From Peteryoungia algae (lineage in GTDB: Bacteria; Pseudomonadota; Alphaproteobacteria; Rhizobiales; Rhizobiaceae): 64,000 nucleotides of DNA. This document shows, one piece after another, positions 61,900 to 64,000 of this stretch. Both the position numbers and the translations under genes were made by a program. A model generated the notes under the pieces. It was given only the letters and a program-made list of their open reading frames with translations, had not been told where the DNA came from and did not search any database. The stretch is from assembly GCF_030369675.1 (NCBI RefSeq), contig NZ_CP128477.1, forward strand, positions 4,048,501-4,112,500, given 5' to 3'. The number at the start of each line of letters is the position of its first letter. Within the stretch, counting starts at the first letter, position 1.

Positions 61900-63533
61900 G
61901 AGGATGCTCCCGTCCGGCAGGCCGAGAAGATATCCAGCGCGGGATCCCGAACCTCCGTCTCCACCTGCATCAGGCCGAGAACACTGTGAAACAGATTGTC
62001 GTGGGAGTGCGGCGCGTCTGCACCCGACGCAAGGCAAGAGGTGTCGATCCCGGAGGACTGCCGCAGGCCGGGCGACATCCAGAGGACGAAAGGCACATGG
62101 GTCTGCTGCGTCGGAGCGAACATGTATGGCGCTCCATGCAGGTAAAGACCGTTTTCGCCCAGTGATTCCCCGTGGTCGGACATGTAGATCATCGCCGTGT
62201 CCAGCCGGTCGCCGTGTGTACCGAGCTTGTCGATCACTTCAGAAAGAATGTGGTCGGTATAGAGGAGGGCATTGTCATAGGCGTTGGCGATGGTTTCCGG
62301 CGTACAGGTGTCGAAATCCACGGAGCGGCAGTCCGGCATGAACTTGCGATAGGCTTCGGGGTAGCGGAGGTAGTAAGCCGGGCCGTGATTGCCGAGCTGA
62401 TGCAAGACCAGCACCGCGTCACCATCGATCTTCTCCAGCCAGGCGTCTAGCCCGTCGACAAGGATCTGATCAAGGCACTCACCTCCGTCACAAAAGCGCG
62501 GATCGTTCGACTTGAACAACTCGGTCTTTTTGATCCGATCGGCAACATGCTTGTCGCCGGTGTTGTTGTCCCACCATTCGGTCTTGATCCCGGCGTGGCT
62601 GAGGACGTCCACGAGATCTTCGGTCGCCAGTGCTTTTGCGTGGGAATAGTCATTCCGCCCATAAACTGAGAACATGCAGGGCACTGATACGGCTGTCGCC
62701 GTTCCGCAGCTTGACGTATTGTTGAAATAGACGATGTCTCGCTTCGATAGCTCGGGATTTGTTTCGCGGGCGTAGCCTCCAAGCTGGAAATTCTGTGCTC
62801 GCGCGGTCTCGCCGACAACAACGACGGTCACCCGCGGCTTGCGGCGTCCGGCTATGAGATCGTCTGCCACCTTCGCATCGGCGCCGAGGGGCTGAACGAT
62901 GATGGCCTGCTCCTTGCTTTCGCCGATAAAGTACCCTGCGGCGCTTGCCATCGGGAACACGGGATTCAAGGTGCGGAACCAGTCCCGATGCTCGCGAATG
63001 TTGAAGATGAAGCTGCCGCTGTTCGAGAGCCCCGCCAGACCAAAGACAACAAGGCAAGACAGGATGATCATCAGATTGACGGCGACCTTTTTCAGGATCG
63101 GTCGATGCACAATGTCCACCAGGACGATGAACAGCGCCGGGAGCAGGCCGAACAGGACCATGTGAAGGATGAAGGCGGAAGTGATGAGGTGACCGGCTTC
63201 CGCCTGATTGGTCTCCATGGCGTTGCGGATCATCTCGCCATCGATGATGACGCCGAACCGGTCCATGAACCAGGCTCCCCCGACGCTTGCCAGGAGGACC
63301 ACGATCAGCACTGGCTTGATCACGTACTTGGCCGAAAAGGTGACGGTGAGCGCAATGAATCCCGCGAGCAGTCCAGTGCCAAGCGCGAAGAGTGCCAGCG
63401 CATCGCCCTTCAGGAAGACTGAGGACTTGTCCCAGAACGTCCCGTTCATGAAGATGAGAAGATAGACTGCGGTGAGGATGCACAGCCACTCGCTGCGCAT
63501 CCTCGGCCGGACCTTCAAAAGCGTCTTGAACAA
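61896..63533 (-). CDS. eptA: Phosphoethanolamine transferase (EptA/Mcr family)
   Basis: A protein of 545 aa. Five membrane helices, then a periplasmic sulfatase-like domain: metal site VVGETARAQNF, catalytic Thr in SCGTATAVSVPCMFS, HQLGNHGP and SDHGESLGE. Disulfide Cys residues are present. It adds phosphoethanolamine to lipid A or other glycans. The start is TTG at 63533 with AAGGA seven bases upstream; a later ATG at 63500 would cut into the first helix region. Confidence 0.92.
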   Translation of the reverse strand: MFKTLLKVRPRMRSEWLCILTAVYLLIFMNGTFWDKSSVFLKGDALALFALGTGLLAGFIALTVTFSAKYVIKPVLIVVLLASVGGAWFMDRFGVIIDGEMIRNAMETNQAEAGHLITSAFILHMVLFGLLPALFIVLVDIVHRPILKKVAVNLMIILSCLVVFGLAGLSNSGSFIFNIREHRDWFRTLNPVFPMASAAGYFIGESKEQAIIVQPLGADAKVADDLIAGRRKPRVTVVVVGETARAQNFQLGGYARETNPELSKRDIVYFNNTSSCGTATAVSVPCMFSVYGRNDYSHAKALATEDLVDVLSHAGIKTEWWDNNTGDKHVADRIKKTELFKSNDPRFCDGGECLDQILVDGLDAWLEKIDGDAVLVLHQLGNHGPAYYLRYPEAYRKFMPDCRSVDFDTCTPETIANAYDNALLYTDHILSEVIDKLGTHGDRLDTAMIYMSDHGESLGENGLYLHGAPYMFAPTQQTHVPFVLWMSPGLRQSSGIDTSCLASGADAPHSHDNLFHSVLGLMQVETEVRDPALDIFSACRTGASS

Positions 63534-63764
63534 GCCCGCTTCCTTTCGTGCATGGATAAGAGATCCGATGCACTGGAGCGGAAAGCTGACAGGAACCTGA
63601 ACGCAACGCGGCTCAGTTGCGACGCAAGGCTAGATGCAAGGACGGGTGCGCCGGGCAATCATCGAAACGCACCGCACGACGAGGTTCGCGCAGCGTTACG
63701 CAATTCAGATGCACACAAACCCGAATTGGCAATATTGCGCCGTGACACCGTCCGCCTGGTGGGA
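63534..63764. other. Intergenic region between ABC ATPase and eptA
   Basis: The 231 bp hold the start region of the eptA-dgkA unit and the end of the ABC ATPase transcript, both on the minus strand. I find no clear hairpin terminator or promoter. Confidence 0.4.
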
Positions 63765-64000
63765 TCAGTCGAGACGGACGCCGTCTGTGCCGAAGAAGTG
63801 CAAATCGGATGCTTTCGCGCCGATCTGGACCATGTCGTCCATCTCGATCCGCGAGCGACCGGCGACACGGAAAACAATGTCGCTGCGATCGGCCAGCGTT
63901 CCATGGACATAGCTTTCGGCCCCGACCAGCTCGACTGCAGCAACCTTGACGCTGGCAGTGAAGATCTCGTCGCCCGGCGCATCCGTGATCATGTGCAGGT
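63765..64000 (-). CDS. ABC transporter ATPase C-terminus (MalK/UgpC type), truncated by window edge
   Basis: Only the last 77 or so residues are in the window: the TOBE domain (VELVGAESYVHGTLADRSD, GRSRIEMDDMVQIG and DLHFFGTDGVRLD). This is the typical end of sugar or glycerol-phosphate ABC ATPases; the ATP-binding half lies beyond base 64000. Confidence 0.9.
   Translation of the reverse strand, partial: LHMITDAPGDEIFTASVKVAAVELVGAESYVHGTLADRSDIVFRVAGRSRIEMDDMVQIGAKASDLHFFGTDGVRLD

Overview
The window looks like chromosome or chromid DNA from a member of the Rhizobiaceae (Alphaproteobacteria). Supporting signs are the high G+C content, tight operons with many ATGA, TGATG and TTGA stop/start overlaps, an OpgC glucan succinyltransferase, a fused subunit I-III cytochrome oxidase, several LacI-controlled sugar ABC operons and GcvA-type LysR and ECF regulators. 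I see no rRNA, tRNA, CRISPR array, insertion sequence or phage gene. The genus is an inference.

Layout. 1-2977 (minus): a FecR-domain secreted protein with a Gly-Asn repeat tail, followed by a CHASE2-PAS-GGDEF signalling protein cut by the left edge. 3104-8428 (mostly minus): a terminal oxidase cluster of a small membrane protein, coxA/C fusion, coxB, a CopD/HemJ-like protein and a CtaG-like assembly factor, with a DUF2231 gene on the opposite strand. 8725-9543: ureidoglycine aminohydrolase. 9814-12992: a six-gene operon around a ferric-reductase-like membrane domain fused to a Rieske domain. 13010-17024 (minus): TPP enzyme, OpgC and a family III CoA-transferase. 17125-18479: a secreted esterase and a membrane protein. 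18525-20848 (minus): ECF sigma factor, zinc anti-sigma and a TTC38-like protein.

21232-30662: a two-component system divergent from an AfuABC-like importer with two tandem binding proteins and an inositol-monophosphatase-family enzyme. The likely substrate is a phosphorylated sugar or polyol. 30742-33342: EamA transporter, unusual SDR and divergent LysR regulator. 33697-51542: a large catabolic island. One operon holds Gfo/Idh/MocA dehydrogenase, CoA-transferase, enoyl-CoA hydratase and aldehyde dehydrogenase. A convergent LacI gene follows. A second operon holds a CUT1 sugar ABC transporter, two GMC oxidoreductases, an SDR, a DUF993 aldolase-like protein, another LacI and a glycerate kinase. 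LacI-type palindromes sit at both operon promoters.

51743-58374: a run of very small proteins, then a GT4 glycosyltransferase, a GH130 mannoside-phosphorylase-type enzyme and an AGE-family epimerase with a frameshift at a G7 tract. 58427-61400: a QseBC/PmrAB-like two-component system divergent from a PepSY protein and cytochrome b561. 61510-63533 (minus): EptA phosphoethanolamine transferase and DgkA. 63765-64000 (minus): the C-terminal end of a MalK/UgpC-type ABC ATPase cut by the right edge.

The least explained parts are the Rieske-ferric reductase operon, the small-protein/GT4/GH130/AGE cluster, and the GMC/DUF993/glycerate kinase pathway.
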